Assembly: GCA_015956445.1 (NCBI GenBank)
Contig: WIUZ02000005.1
Location: 372,001-436,000 of the forward strand
Direction: 5' to 3'
DNA from: Thelephora terrestris
Taxonomy: Eukaryota; Basidiomycota; Agaricomycetes; Thelephorales; Thelephoraceae
Length of the DNA stretch: 64,000 bases
Shown here piece after piece: positions 24,074-35,339 of the stretch (positions are counted from its first letter, which is position 1; each line of letters opens with the position of its first letter). The position numbers and the translations under genes are program-made. Under the pieces are notes generated by a model that did no database searches, was not told the origin of the DNA, and saw only the letters and a list, made by a program, of their open reading frames with translations.

Positions 24074-25947
24074 CTTGACGCACTCCGTAGGCTCTGTCGA
24101 TGGATTTAGTGAGAGGTACTCTGTCCCGACAGGAAGATGAGAAAAGACGAATGGTGGGGAGCATAGTTCGATACGACAATGCCTTTGTAGCGGCGTCGAG
24201 CGGTCTTCCTTGCCAGATGTCATTCCAGGTCGGTGGCTGCGGTGACCTTTCTTCTCAAAAAGGGAACCCAAGAATGATCACGTTCAAAGCTCGGGCCACG
24301 ATAGAAGGGCAAGCGAAGACGTTGCCTCGACACTGATTTGGGTCAATGGGAAGGAGTACAGCGTTAGAGTAGGGGTGATCCCCTAAAGGTAGCGTCGGTC
24401 GTAACACGTAGCGTTTGCATTCGTTGGCTACCTGCTTGACGCAGTCACCGAACAAACGCTTCGAAGGAGGCTATAACCCTTGCGCAGTGTCTGTGGGACC
24501 GGTCGGGTTTCGAGCGGAGCTGCCGGAGGGTTGCGCTGATTGTAACAGATGAACGGTTTGGAGACAATTTCCGCGGCCAATACGACCACATCGATGGAGC
24601 CCTTGAAAGGGGATAAACATTCGCCTGGAAGTGTATAGTGAATTGCCAACAGTCGTTGACCACAGCCCACCCCTCTTGAGCTTGACCACCGGGTTCCAGC
24701 CAGATTCTCGCGGCGCGTTTCTTGGGCGACCTGAGGCAAGAAGCGATGGGCTAACGGAACTCTGAGCTAGCAACCTGGAGATACCCCAGCTGCGGCCAAG
24801 ATCCAAGTGAGAGACACATTCGGACTTCGCTGGTTTGTTTTGGGGAGGCCCAGGCATTAGAATGTCTTGCACGGCTGGAAAGTTCCTCGACGATCTGACG
24901 AGCGGATGAAAATCCGGGATCGGACGAACGCGGCGGGTAATACTTGCCCCACACGACCTGCCAAGAAATTGTTGCATCCCGTGAGGGAGATCGCGTCGAC
25001 GCATTTCACCCACTCGAACACCTACCGAGGTGTGTTTGGTTTTCCTTCAGCGGGTGCCCCCATCCGTTCGCTGGCACCCTGGCGCTGAGGATACAGCTGA
25101 CTAAGACGTTCAAGTTGCTCAGCCTAGTCCTCGACAGATCTGACGCAGAGTCCTGGCAGGTGCTACACATCCTGGATCGAAAGCCTATATTCACCGGGAG
25201 AAAATCCTATCTCCAGTTCCTTCACCCCGGTTTGGGATCTCGCCCCTACTGCGCGAAATCACGCGATGGTCCTGGCCCTGAGCGGAGTGGGGACCGAGTG
25301 GGGACTTCCGGTACTACCCACTCCTCCTCAGCCACTTATCACTGCGCGCTCAGGAGGTGGACCCCATTCGCGATGCAATTTACCAATCATTTGTCAATGT
25401 CCAGGGCTTACGAGTCCCACTGCCAGCGTATAAATTGACAGCGATTCTGAACTTACTCTGTGGCACGGTGTAGTACACGGCCACCACTCGACAATTATTT
25501 TGTTACACGATAGAACCGACGTCATTGCCGCTCCCATCTACATGTATATACTTCCAAGGTAACAACTGGTGCGATGCGTAGCCTGTGAATTGCCAACAGT
25601 CGTTCACTTTCCAGGACCGTGACCCTCTTGAACCCGAGATTGAGTGATGGAGCTAGCCCCTGTGTACTCGGACTGTTCGTGGGCATGCGGAACCGCAGAG
25701 TCTCCGACGAGGACAACTCATGGGTTCGTTCTCTGGTAACAGGTTCAAGTCGGCACATGTTTGGCACGGTCTCTCACTGAGGGATGGCTCAGGAGTAGTC
25801 GAGTCGAACGTCGAACAAGATTCAGTTTCTACACAGGTTGCTGGTGCACGTTCTCCATCGATTAATAAATAAGTTCGAGAAAAGAAAAAAACAACTCCAG
25901 TTTCGGGTATACTGTGCCCCTACCCCCTACTCCAACCTAATTGCGGC
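24074..25947. other. Intergenic with repeat fragments, no intact gene
   Basis: The stretch between the STE3 gene and the membrane-protein array has overlapping open frames (for example 24471-25013, - strand, 180 codons) without any recognised domain. An 18-19 base block (gaattgccaacagtcgtt) occurs twice, at about 24640 and 25587, each followed by loosely similar DNA. A block near 25640-25700 (gagctagcccctgtg and following) resembles 33190-33240 inside the array, so this is probably flank left from array duplication. The conserved 3' flank of array copy 1 starts near 25770. Confidence 0.4.
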
Positions 25948-27724
25948 CTACGTCTCGCGGAACGTGCCAAGCGGTATCGACGTGTCTTCCCCCCCAATTG
26001 AACCACTCCGTAAAGGGGGGCGAAACACTATAACATCCCTAAATGTCGTGTCTTGCGTGAGCGACCAGTTGGTCCGCGACGAGTCCGCAGCTTTCTTCAG
26101 CGAGAGCAGGATCCGCGAAATCATCAGGGGGAGAAACCTGAAACCGACCATTGGATAAGAGGCACAAGACCTGAACATTCGGAGACTCACACGTTAGCGC
26201 CGCTGAAAGTGGCAAAGGGAGCTAAGGTGAGGCTGGTTGTGTACTAGAAGATAAGGCGGAGACGACTTACGGGATTGGAAGAAACTTAACGAATGACTAT
26301 AGGTGCAAGCAGTAGATGCCATTGGTTGGAGTTCAGAGATATCAAAAATGGTCGTACTCACCCCCCCAAGGGTCAGGGTCACCACGAGTACGAGATGATT
26401 GGTGAATATAACCGCGAAGTAACGCGTCGAATCCTCCGCAATGGTATCCAGAAGGGTCGAGGTGCTGAACCCCCACACTCTCAACCTTCTTGCCTGTAAA
26501 ATTACCGCCAAGAACGCGAGGGTGTCTAGCACGCACACATCAGTGATCTTGCACAAACTTGTGGTAATTTCATCACACCATAGATGATGGAGAGGCTTGC
26601 GTATGCAGTCTCTATGGGACTGGGGCCCCGGGAAAATGAGCAGGAGTTGTACGCAGGTTTATATGGCCGCTTAGTTGGGTCGTCTACGCAGGAAAAATCG
26701 CAGCAGAGCGCATTGGCGCCCTGATTGAGTAAGACCCCCTATTATAATATAAGAGCCTAACCTCACATGGTCCTGCAAGATACGCTGCAGACACCCCAAG
26801 CCCAAACTGGGCCACGGTGATAAGCGCAAACCCGCTCGCAATCGGGACGTTTTTCTTTGTCACGGCATATATCCTGGAATAAGGTTTGTAGGAGTCAAAT
26901 CCCAGCTACTGAATGACTAAATGAATTCCAAACCTGGCGGTTAACACTGTTTGGGCGAGGAAGGTGCCTATGACTAACGCGCAAAGGGCGTGGAACGGGG
27001 CGTTTGCGCATCTATTTCCATGAGAACGTGAGACAGGCGGTGACATCCAATGACCATTGATTGTGATTCATACATCTAGAACCGAATGAGCGTCACACAC
27101 GAACGGAGGTTGAATGCGGATAGGACCCACATCCGCGGTGTAAATTAACTCCGGATCATGAGACTCCCATGCCAATTCTGGGGGCAACAGTTGGTGCACT
27201 CCCCGGGGTGAGGTTGACGAATCAAGTACTGACCAGCGAATTGCAAAAACTGGTAGGCCATCGGACAGTACCTAATCTAGAACATGCGGTTAGAGAAGCA
27301 GATTAGTTGAGAAGAAGGCAAGACGGACCGCAATGAAAAGCCAGAATGCTACCCAAAGATCAGCGAAGGAATGATGAGCCCCAGAGACTTGCATACTCCA
27401 CGATTTTTTTCCAAACCAGACGTATTTGACCTTCAGAGAGGTGTCGTCTCGGTGAGAGATTGGAAAACGCTCGAAGGACAAGCTCGACGAACCTCGTCCG
27501 CCAGCGTCAACAGCCAGTCATAAAACAAGATTGCGCAAGTAGCTAATGCATAATACTAAACATCGTTAGCCTCGTTAGTGCCGCAGGGATTCGGAACGGG
27601 ATACACGATATGCCGTGCTATGATGTGCTGGGCCGTCAGCGGTCGACGAGAAGCAAACGCAAGACGCGACTCACAATTGCTGCTCATTTTCGATCATGAT
27701 AATGTTATAAACTTCGTCAGACAT
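25948..27724 (-). CDS. DUF6533-like integral membrane protein, array copy 1
   Basis: The start is the ATG at 27724 (MSDEVYNII). A 13-nt second exon then leads to ILFYDWLLTLADE, the first membrane segment and TL-x-D-E signature of DUF6533-type proteins, then VKYVWFGKKSW, FWLFIA and IRYCPMAYQF. Later exons give LAQTVLTARIYAVTKKNVP, a helix ending in FGLGV, AYASLSIIY, DTLAFLAVI, LLDTIAEDSTRYFAVIF and the terminal FLPLMISRILLSLKKAADS, with the stop at 25948. It keeps frame if the exon at about 27209-27165 uses a donor shifted to gtgggt, because the donor used by other copies is mutated. Six or seven membrane helices are expected. The biological role of the family is unknown to me. It may be functional. 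Confidence 0.62.
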
Positions 27725-28545
27725 TGGAAGCCGGAGGGGACTGGAAGGAAATGGGGTCGAAATCGGACAACGACTGGCGTCGGTATATATGTAAACCCGT
27801 GCAGGCATTTTGTTCTTGACATACCAGGAATTTTGGTCCGCTGTGACTCAAGCCACGCGCTGAGCGTGTGGTTCCATGAGCTGAAACACATCGCGGGCAC
27901 AGCGTCGAGCGCGATGGACCGCACATGTTCATTTGAACTCTCCAAGGGCGCCGCATAGACGCGCGCACACTTCTCACGCCCCTAAGTATTGTCGTGATTG
28001 ATTACTTCTGGAGAGAGATAAGACATCTACACCTTGAGTTGAGCGCAGAATGATTTTGGAAAGTGGTTTCAGGACGCACAGTGAAACACGGCACGCATGA
28101 TGCGTGCCGTGTGCTGATACTCGGCGGCGAGGAGCCCATGGGCCAACCTTGGTGAGGAATTTTCCTTCCTTGACACCAAGACCGCTTCTCGTGCACCGCA
28201 CCAAGGCGAAGGCAGGCTACCGGTCCCTAGGATGTGTGTTTGAATCCAGCCACAGGAGTCCAATCAAACTGGGCTTCGTGTCAGGCGAATGTGGCATCTG
28301 GTGCCAATTCAGATCCCCTTGTGTTATCATCTCCAGGAGGGACATTCACATACCTAAGCCTGAGGATACACGTCTAGAAGCTCGTTGAAGGAGGGCCTAC
28401 TGCTAGGTGCAGTCGAGCTGAAGATCAATTAAAATTCCTACACGAACCACCGGTGCACGTTTTCTGTGGACTAGAATACACCTTCGGCACTTCCTCAGGG
28501 CTTTCCCTTTGGTGTACTGCATATATCCACATCAGGAAATGGTCT

Positions 28546-30325
28546 CAGTTATGATCGTGCAGTTCCCCGGTCATGATCGAGGCGATGTCATCCGTAAAAC
28601 GTCTCCTGGACTGCCCGCGGAACACTAAAACTTCCCCAAAGGTGTCGCAATTCGTTGTTTCATGCGAGGAACCCACCGCTTTCTTCAGCGAGAGTATTAT
28701 TCGTGAAACCATCAGGGGGATGCAGCTGAAACCGTCGATTGATCATTCGAACGCCAGACGCGTGGACCAAACGTAAAACTCACACGAGGACCCCACTGAT
28801 TGTAGTAAATGAAGCTGTGATGAGGGTCGTTGAGTTCAAGGTAGGGCGAAGGTGACTTACGAGCTCGGAAGAAGTTGGATCATTTCCTAGAGGGGACGCC
28901 ATTGATTGAAATCCAGAGAGCCGAGAAACGGTCGCGCTTACCCGTCCAAAACTCAGGGTCATCAAGAGCACAAAATGGGAGGCGAATATCACCATGAAGT
29001 AACGCGTTGAGTCCTCCGCAATGGTGTTCAAAATCGTCGGAACCTTGAGCCCCGGCACTTTCGACCTTCTTGCCTGAAAAACAATTACAAAGAATGCAAG
29101 GGTATCTGGTGTTGCACGTCAACTACCCTGTCCAGATTTACGACATGTCTGACGCACCGTAGAGGAGGGAGAGGCATACATACGCGATCTCTATGCGTCT
29201 GTGATTCCGGGCCAACAAACACAGGTGGAACGCATTGAGTGGTATCAGTTTGCCTACATGTGTGATTGCAGCGGGCACATCGGTGTTTTGAATGAGTGTG
29301 GCCCCTCTAATGTAAGTGCATGCCCTCACCTCCTTCCCTTGCCGTGAGAATCACATGAAATGTTCCGAGTCCACACTCTGCCACGGTGATGACCCCGAAC
29401 CCGACCGCGATCAAAATGTTTCTCATCGTCACCGCATATATCCTGCAACGACGATTGCAGGAATTAACTCGGGGCCGCGCGACAACGAAACCGGGGACGC
29501 TCAACCTGGTAGTGATCACCACTTGAGCGAGGAGAGTGCAAACGACAAGCACGACCAGAGAGTAAATTGAGTTTTTCTTGCATCTGTTTTCGTGAGAACG
29601 TGAGAAAAGTGGCGAGATCCAAAGGCCGATGATTGTGTTCGTACATCTGGTCCGCGATGAAGTTACATGTGGTCAATGAAAGTCCGATGCAGCGGTTGAC
29701 CGGACAAGTCTCACCTCCTCGGTGACTGACGATAGCGGGGCGAACAACGCTGAATTGGCACGCGACCGTCAATATGCTCCCGAAGTTCAGGCATTGAGGC
29801 AACAGAATGGAGCACTGACCGGTCAGCTGCCAAACCTGCCATGTCATCGGAAGGTACCTATTCTAAATCCTTGAATCAGAGACGGAGATAATTTCAGAGA
29901 GAGGCACGACGCACAACAATGAAAAGCCAGAACGCTGCTCGAGTATCAGCGAAGGGATGGCATTGTCCCAGGTGATATGCATGCATACTCCACGGTTTTC
30001 TCCCAGACCAGACGTAATTCACCTACAAAGCGGGCGTTGCATCAGCTGGAATCGAAGAGCGTTCAAAGCGGGCAGGTAAATTTGACAAACCTCATCCGCC
30101 AACGTCAACAAATATTCGTAAATGAGGATCGTGTCGATACCTATCGCAAAATACTAGGCAAGTAGAATATCGTTAGCTTTGCTAGTGTAGCGGGGGGCTT
30201 GAGACGGGATACATTGGCTGCCATACTTATGCGTGCCGCCGCTGAGTCAGCGATCGAAAAAAATGTCAGTGAGATGAGGCTCACATATCTTTGCCAAGTT
30301 GGACGATTGAGTCTAAATCGGACAT
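28546..30325 (-). CDS. DUF6533-like integral membrane protein, array copy 2 (intact)
   Basis: This is the best-preserved copy. The start is the ATG at 30325 (MSDLDSIVQLGKD). Fifteen exons can be joined without a stop: 13-nt exon 2, ILIYEYLLTLADE, VNYVWSGRKPW, FWLFIV, NRYLPMTWQVWQL, ALFAPLSSVTEE, a 2-nt exon, CKKNSIYSLVVLVVCTLLAQ, IYAVTMRNILIAVGFGVITV, KLIPLNAFHLCLL, IEIAYVCLSLLY, DTLAFFVIVFQARRSKVPGL, ILNTIAEDSTRYFMVIF, EMIQLLPSS, a 12-nt exon and CIPLMVSRIILSLKKAVGS. The pattern D-[YW]-x-L-T-L-x-D-E ... V-W ... W-[ST]-F-W ... NRY is that of DUF6533-type basidiomycete membrane proteins. The last 50 residues differ from the other copies and end at 28546, so the C-terminus has diverged. Estimated length is about 330 residues. 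Confidence 0.72.
28784..28795 (-). other. 12-nt micro-exon (exon 14 of array copy 2)
   Basis: Lies between a cag acceptor and a gtgagt donor. It carries phase 2 to phase 2 and adds four residues between the short 26-nt exon and the last exon. A 12-nt exon in the same position is present in all five long copies. Confidence 0.65.
29645..29646 (-). other. Putative 2-nt micro-exon (AT) of array copy 2
   Basis: The preceding exon ends in phase 0 and the following exon needs two bases. Only AT, flanked exactly by AG and gtacga, supplies them and creates the Ile of an Ile-Cys pair. The same arrangement is present in all five long copies (AG in copy 3). This is an inference and needs transcript data. 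Confidence 0.45.
30213..30225 (-). other. 13-nt micro-exon (exon 2 of array copy 2)
   Basis: Between an AG acceptor and a gtatcc donor. It supplies one base plus four codons and moves the frame from phase 2 to phase 0. The same 13-nt exon, differing in sequence but not length, is seen in all five long copies. Skipping it would break the frame before the first membrane helix. Confidence 0.7.
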
Positions 30326-30837
30326 GGGTAGCTGGGCGGTGGGGACTGTAGAGAACTTAGGCAGACCCGACAACAACTAATGCCGACTTATGAAGCAGTT
30401 GGATGTGTTTTGCTGTAACCTGAGAGGCAAGTGGTTGAGCATCATCCATCTCCATCATCCGTCGCGTTCCGTGCGTCATGTCTCACTGCGCATCCTAGGG
30501 AAAACTGAACACGAACAGGCGCCATAGGCCGAGCGCTGAGCACTGAGAACTCGTGTCCAGAAATCTACGCGTTCCCCAATCCACACCGTCATCATAGATA
30601 CCGTCGGAGTGGAAAGTCTTCAGCGGCTTACATCACTAGACTCTCGCAGAAGGATCGCTCAGGCGGAGCCCGAGTTGATAATCAGATAATAAAATTACTA
30701 CGTAACGTGCTGGTGCACGTACGCCTCCCATCGAGACTTCCTGAAATACACAGTCATCAGGGAACAGCGACGGCCTCAGTAACAATGTAACTGTACCTCC
30801 CGTGAAACTCCAGCTGACCTCGACCGGAAATTGCGGT

Positions 30838-32616
30838 CTACGGCTCTTGGAACGTGTCAAGCAATATCTCGGAGTCTTCATCCCCAATAGGACCACTCCC
30901 TGGAGGGCGCCCGAACACTAAACCGCCCCGAACGGCGTTGCCGTTCGCCGTGTCTTGCATAACTGACCAATTGGTCTGCGACGAATCCCCAGCTTTCTTC
31001 AACGAGAGCATTATTCTCGAAATCATCACGGGGAGATACCTACAACCGTCCGTTGGTCATTTGGACGAGAGACATGTGAACCAGGCGTGAGACTCACACG
31101 GGAACTCCGCTGATCGTGGCAAAGGAAGCCGCGATGAGGGTGATTGTGGTTAAGGTAGGGCGAGGATGACTTACGGGGCTGGAAGGAGCTGAATACTCGG
31201 CTAGAGGGAACGAGAGCGGACGTCATCTGTTGAAGTCCAGAGAACCGAGAAACCAGACTTGCCCGTCCGAGACTCAGGGTCATCACGAGTACGAGATGGG
31301 AAGTGAACACAAGCATGAACCAACTCGTTGAATCCTTCGCAATGGTATCCAACAAGGTCGAAAACTTGAGCCCCGGCACTCTCGACTTTCTTGCTCGGTA
31401 AACAACCAACAAGAAAGCAAGGATGTCTGGTGTATGTGCATCATCAATCCTGTCCAGGTCCATGATGACCGCAACGCACCGTAGAAAAGGGAGAAGCTTA
31501 TATACGCGACCTCTATGTTCCAATGATTCGGGGTAAATACGCAAGACGGGTTTGGTGTACCCGAGAAGTATATCGCTGGCGGTCGGACTACACAGGAGCG
31601 GATTTCAGTGGTGTTCTGAACGAGTACATGTTCAAGCACCCAAGCTCACCTCCCGTGAAAATCACGAAACATATTCCAAGCGCACACTGAGTCACGGTGA
31701 TGACCATAAGCCCTATTGCAATCGAGGTGTTCTTCATCGTTACCGCATATATCCTGCAACAGCGTTTGTAGGAATCAACGCACGGCTCCCGAGCAATAAA
31801 AAGGACAATGTACCTGGCGGTTAGCAGCAATTGACCGAAAAGGGTGCACACGACGAAGATGATGACGGAGTAAAATGCGGCTTTTACACAACTGTTTCCG
31901 TGAGAACATGAGCAAGGCGGTGACGTCCAAAACATTTTAAATGTGCTTCGTACCTCTGGAACACAAGGAAGATCACAGCCCCCCGCTGTAAACAAAGGTT
32001 CTTGCGTAATTTTTGGTCGGAGAAGGCTCACCTCTGTGTCAACCGATGACGACAGAGCAGACGACGCAGATTTTGGCAAGTGTCAGTTGATATGCCCCCG
32101 AATTCAAGCTGGAAAATCAATGACTGACCAGTATTCACAACCTGCCATACCTGCCAAGCAATCGAAAGGTACCTATTCTAGAGCCTGCAGTCAGAGAAGC
32201 GAATGAGTTTAAAAGAAGACAGGGCGCACCACAATAAAAGCCAGAATGCTGCTCAAAGATCAGCGAAGGAATTGGGGGCCCGAAGAGAGTTGCATACCCC
32301 ACGATCTTTTTCCAAACCAGACATATTTAATCTTCGGGAAGGCGTCGTCTCAGTGAAAAATTGGAGAATGCTCGAAGGACGGGCTTGACAAACCTCGTCC
32401 GCCAGTGTCAAAAAATAGTCGTAGAACAAGATTGTGCCAGTACCTATCGCATAATACTAATGGTTGTTGGCATCGCTAGCGTGGCGGGGATTTGAGACGG
32501 GATACCTGAGATGCCACGCTGGTTTTTGCCGTGCGTTTAGCGGTCGACGAGTAGCCAACGTAAGATAGGACTCACAAATCCTGCTCATACTGGATAATGG
32601 AATATAAGTCAGACAT
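30838..32616 (-). pseudogene. DUF6533-like membrane protein, array copy 3 (damaged)
   Basis: The start is the ATG at 32616 (MSDLYSIIQYEQD) and the stop is at 30838, and most exons align with copies 2 and 4. Two lesions stand out. The short exon encoding FWLL has lost one base compared with its paralogues, which shifts the frame before the NRY motif. The acceptor of the following small exon reads TG instead of AG (about 32070, caaaatctg versus caattcag in copy 2). A donor in the 3' half is GC (gcaagt, near 31255) and could still work. The 3' half, including IEVAYISFSLFY and the terminal ISRIMLSLKKAGDS, is well kept. It is therefore probably a young pseudogene, or it uses cryptic sites. Confidence 0.6.
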
Positions 32617-33543
32617 TGGAAGTCGGGGGGGATCGCAAGGGACGAGTTAGGTGAAACGATAACGACTGGCGTTGGTTTATGAACCCGCGCAGGGATTTTG
32701 TTTTCGAGGCGCTGAGAAATTTGCTTCCCTGTGGCTCGAGCCGCATGCTGGGCATGTGTTTCCAGGAGCTGGAACACCACAGTGTCGAGCGCGATGAACC
32801 GCACATGTCCATGTAGGGAAGTCAAGCTACTCCAGCTCTCCAAGAGCGCCCGCATAGACGCGCGCATGATTCTCACGCATTCAAACATCTCCAAACGTCG
32901 TCATCAATCGCCACTGCGGAGGATACTTGAGTTTACCGCAGCAAAATTGGAAGGCAATCTCACCGGAGGGGTGGGAAGCCGAGAGTGGGAGCGTACGGTG
33001 TTACTTAGTTACGTGGTCAGGTGAGGGTAACCGGCGTGGGGCGACTCTTCCCTTGGAACTGTTGTCAGAAAGTAAGTTACAATAGCATGGTAGTATGACC
33101 CCTGCGCACAAAGATAAGAGTAGTAAGGATGTTTCAGTGGGATCCCGATGAGCAACATAACGCTCATGCGATTCGAACGACAGGCTGAGTGACGGAGCTA
33201 GCCTGAGCTAGCCCTTGTGGACCTGGACCGTTCGTGGACACGTGGCACTGCGGGCTTTTGTCAAAGATAACCTCACTCGTGACTTTTGAAGACCTGATGA
33301 CAGGTCAATGAGGTTCAACTTGACACACGCTTACCCAGGCATGGACTCTCGCCGAAGGATGGCTCAGGCGGAGTCGAGTTGAGCATCAAATAATAAAATT
33401 ACTACACAACGTGCTAGTGCACGTACGCTTCCCATCGACCGGAAGTCACGCTCGAAAATTCCTGAAATACACAGTCATCAGGGAACAGCCTCAGTAACAA
33501 TGTAAATGACACTTCAGCTGACCTCAACTCTGAAAATTGCGGT

Positions 33544-35339
33544 CTACGGCTCTTGGAACGTGTCGAGCGATATCTCGGTGTCTTCATCCTCAATAGGACC
33601 CCTCCCTGGAGGGCGCCCAAACACCAAACCGCTCCGAACAGCGTTACCGTTCCACGTGTCTTGCGTAAGCGACCAAGGGGTCCGCGTCGAATCCGCGGCT
33701 TTCTTTAACGAGAGCATTATCCGCGAGATCATCAGTGGGAGATACCTGAAACGGGCGCATCGGTAATTTGAACGAGAGACGACCGAAACAGACCTGAGAC
33801 TCACACTAGAATTCCCCTGATCGTGGCAAGGAAAAGCGCGATGAGTGTGCTGTGTGTTTAAGATAAACCGCAGACGACTTACGCGCCCGGAAGAAATTGG
33901 ATCGTTACCTACAGTGGACATCATCGGTTGCAATCCAGAGATGTTAAAAAAGGTCACACTTACCCGTCCAAGATTCAGAGTCATCACGAGTACGAAATGG
34001 GAGGTGAAAATAACGATGAAATAGCGCGTCGAATCCTCCGCGATAGTATTCAAAATGTTCGAAACCTTGAGCCCCGGCACTCTCGACCTTCTTGCTTGGA
34101 AAATGATCACCATGAACGCGAGGGCATCTGGCGCGCACACATCACCGATCCTGTCAAGTCTTGTGATGATCTCAACCCACCATATAAGAGGGAGAGGCTT
34201 GTGTAGGCGACCTCCGTGGATTTTTGATTCTGGGTGTATGTGCACAGGCGGTACGCGTCGAGAGGTATCGGTGGCAGTATTTGCGCTACACAAGAAAAAT
34301 CGCAGTGGAACATGTCGGCGTCCTGAATGAGTATGGCCCCCTTTGCCTTAGTGCCTGACCTCACCTCCTCTCTTTGCTGTGATAATTGTTATGTATATTC
34401 CAAATACAAGCTGAGCGACGGTGATGAGCGCGAACCCAGTCGCGATCGGGATGTTTTTCATCGTTAGGGCGTATATCCTGCGACAACAATAATCAACTCA
34501 GAACTACCGGACAGCAAAGTGAATTCTCAACTTGGCGGTCAGCACCGTTTGGGCTAGGAGGGTGCAAACGACGAGCACGACAAGGGCGTAAAACGAGGTT
34601 CTGTCACAGCTGTTTCCACGAATGAGAAAGGTGGCGACGTCCAACGCCCAGCAACTGAAATTCGTACATCTATAAGATTGATATCATATCCCTGCTGTGA
34701 GCAAGAGTTCAATGCGGCGGTTGATTGGATGAATCTCACCTCCGTGACAAGTCGCGATTGCGGAGCATAGGACACTAATTTAGGTGGCGCGCCCGGGCAA
34801 CACTCAATTTACTCCCGGAGTGAGGGTGGCAAAACCAAGCACTCACCAACGAACCGCCAGAACTGCCAGGTCATCGGAAAGTACCTGTTCTGAAACCGCA
34901 AGTCAGAAAAATGATGACTTCCGAAGGAGGTCGGACGTACGAGCATGAAAACCCAGAACGCTGCCCAAAGCTCAGCGAAGGAATGATGAACTCAAGCGGC
35001 GTGCGTACTCCATCTTTTTCTTTCAGGCCAGACATAATTAACCTTCAAATGCGCATGGTCTCAGTGGTGAATCTGGAAGTTCTCGAAGTGAACTCTTGAC
35101 AGACCTCGTCCGGAAGCGTCAACAGATAGTCGTAGAAAAGGACCGTGCCGGCACTTAATGCATAGATCTGAGTAAGTAAAACATCGTTAGCGTCCCTAAC
35201 GCAGTGCGGTTTTGTGGCGGGGTACCTTATATGCCGTACTAGTACACCCTTCCGCTTTAGCGATTGATGAGAGACCCACGTAAGATGGGACTCACATATC
35301 TTGCCCAAGTTGGATAATAGAATCTAATGCAGAGGACAT
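33544..35339 (-). CDS. DUF6533-like integral membrane protein, array copy 4 (intact)
   Basis: The start is the ATG at 35339 (MSSALDSIIQLGQD) and the stop is at 33544. All junctions seen in copy 2 are present: the 13-nt exon, LFYDYLLTLPDE, VNYVWPERKRW, FWVFML, NRYFPMTWQFWRFV, VSYAPQSRLVTE, the AT micro-exon, CDRTSFYALVVLVVCTLLAQ, IYALTMKNIPIATGFALI, IPLDAYRLCTYTQN, EVAYTSLSLLY, DALAFMVIIFQARRSRVPGL, ILNTIAEDSTRYFIVIF, VTIQFLPGA, the 12-nt exon and YLPLMISRIMLSLKKAADS. It ends in an acidic tail (EDEDTEISLDTFQEP) shared with copy 3. No lesion was found. The function is unknown; topology suggests a plasma-membrane or endomembrane multi-pass protein. Confidence 0.72.

Noticed and set aside
24471-25013. 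180-codon - strand ORF upstream of the STE3 gene
   Set aside because: No recognised domain; composition rich in Arg/Ser/Pro like random GC-rich DNA; partly inside repeated flank.
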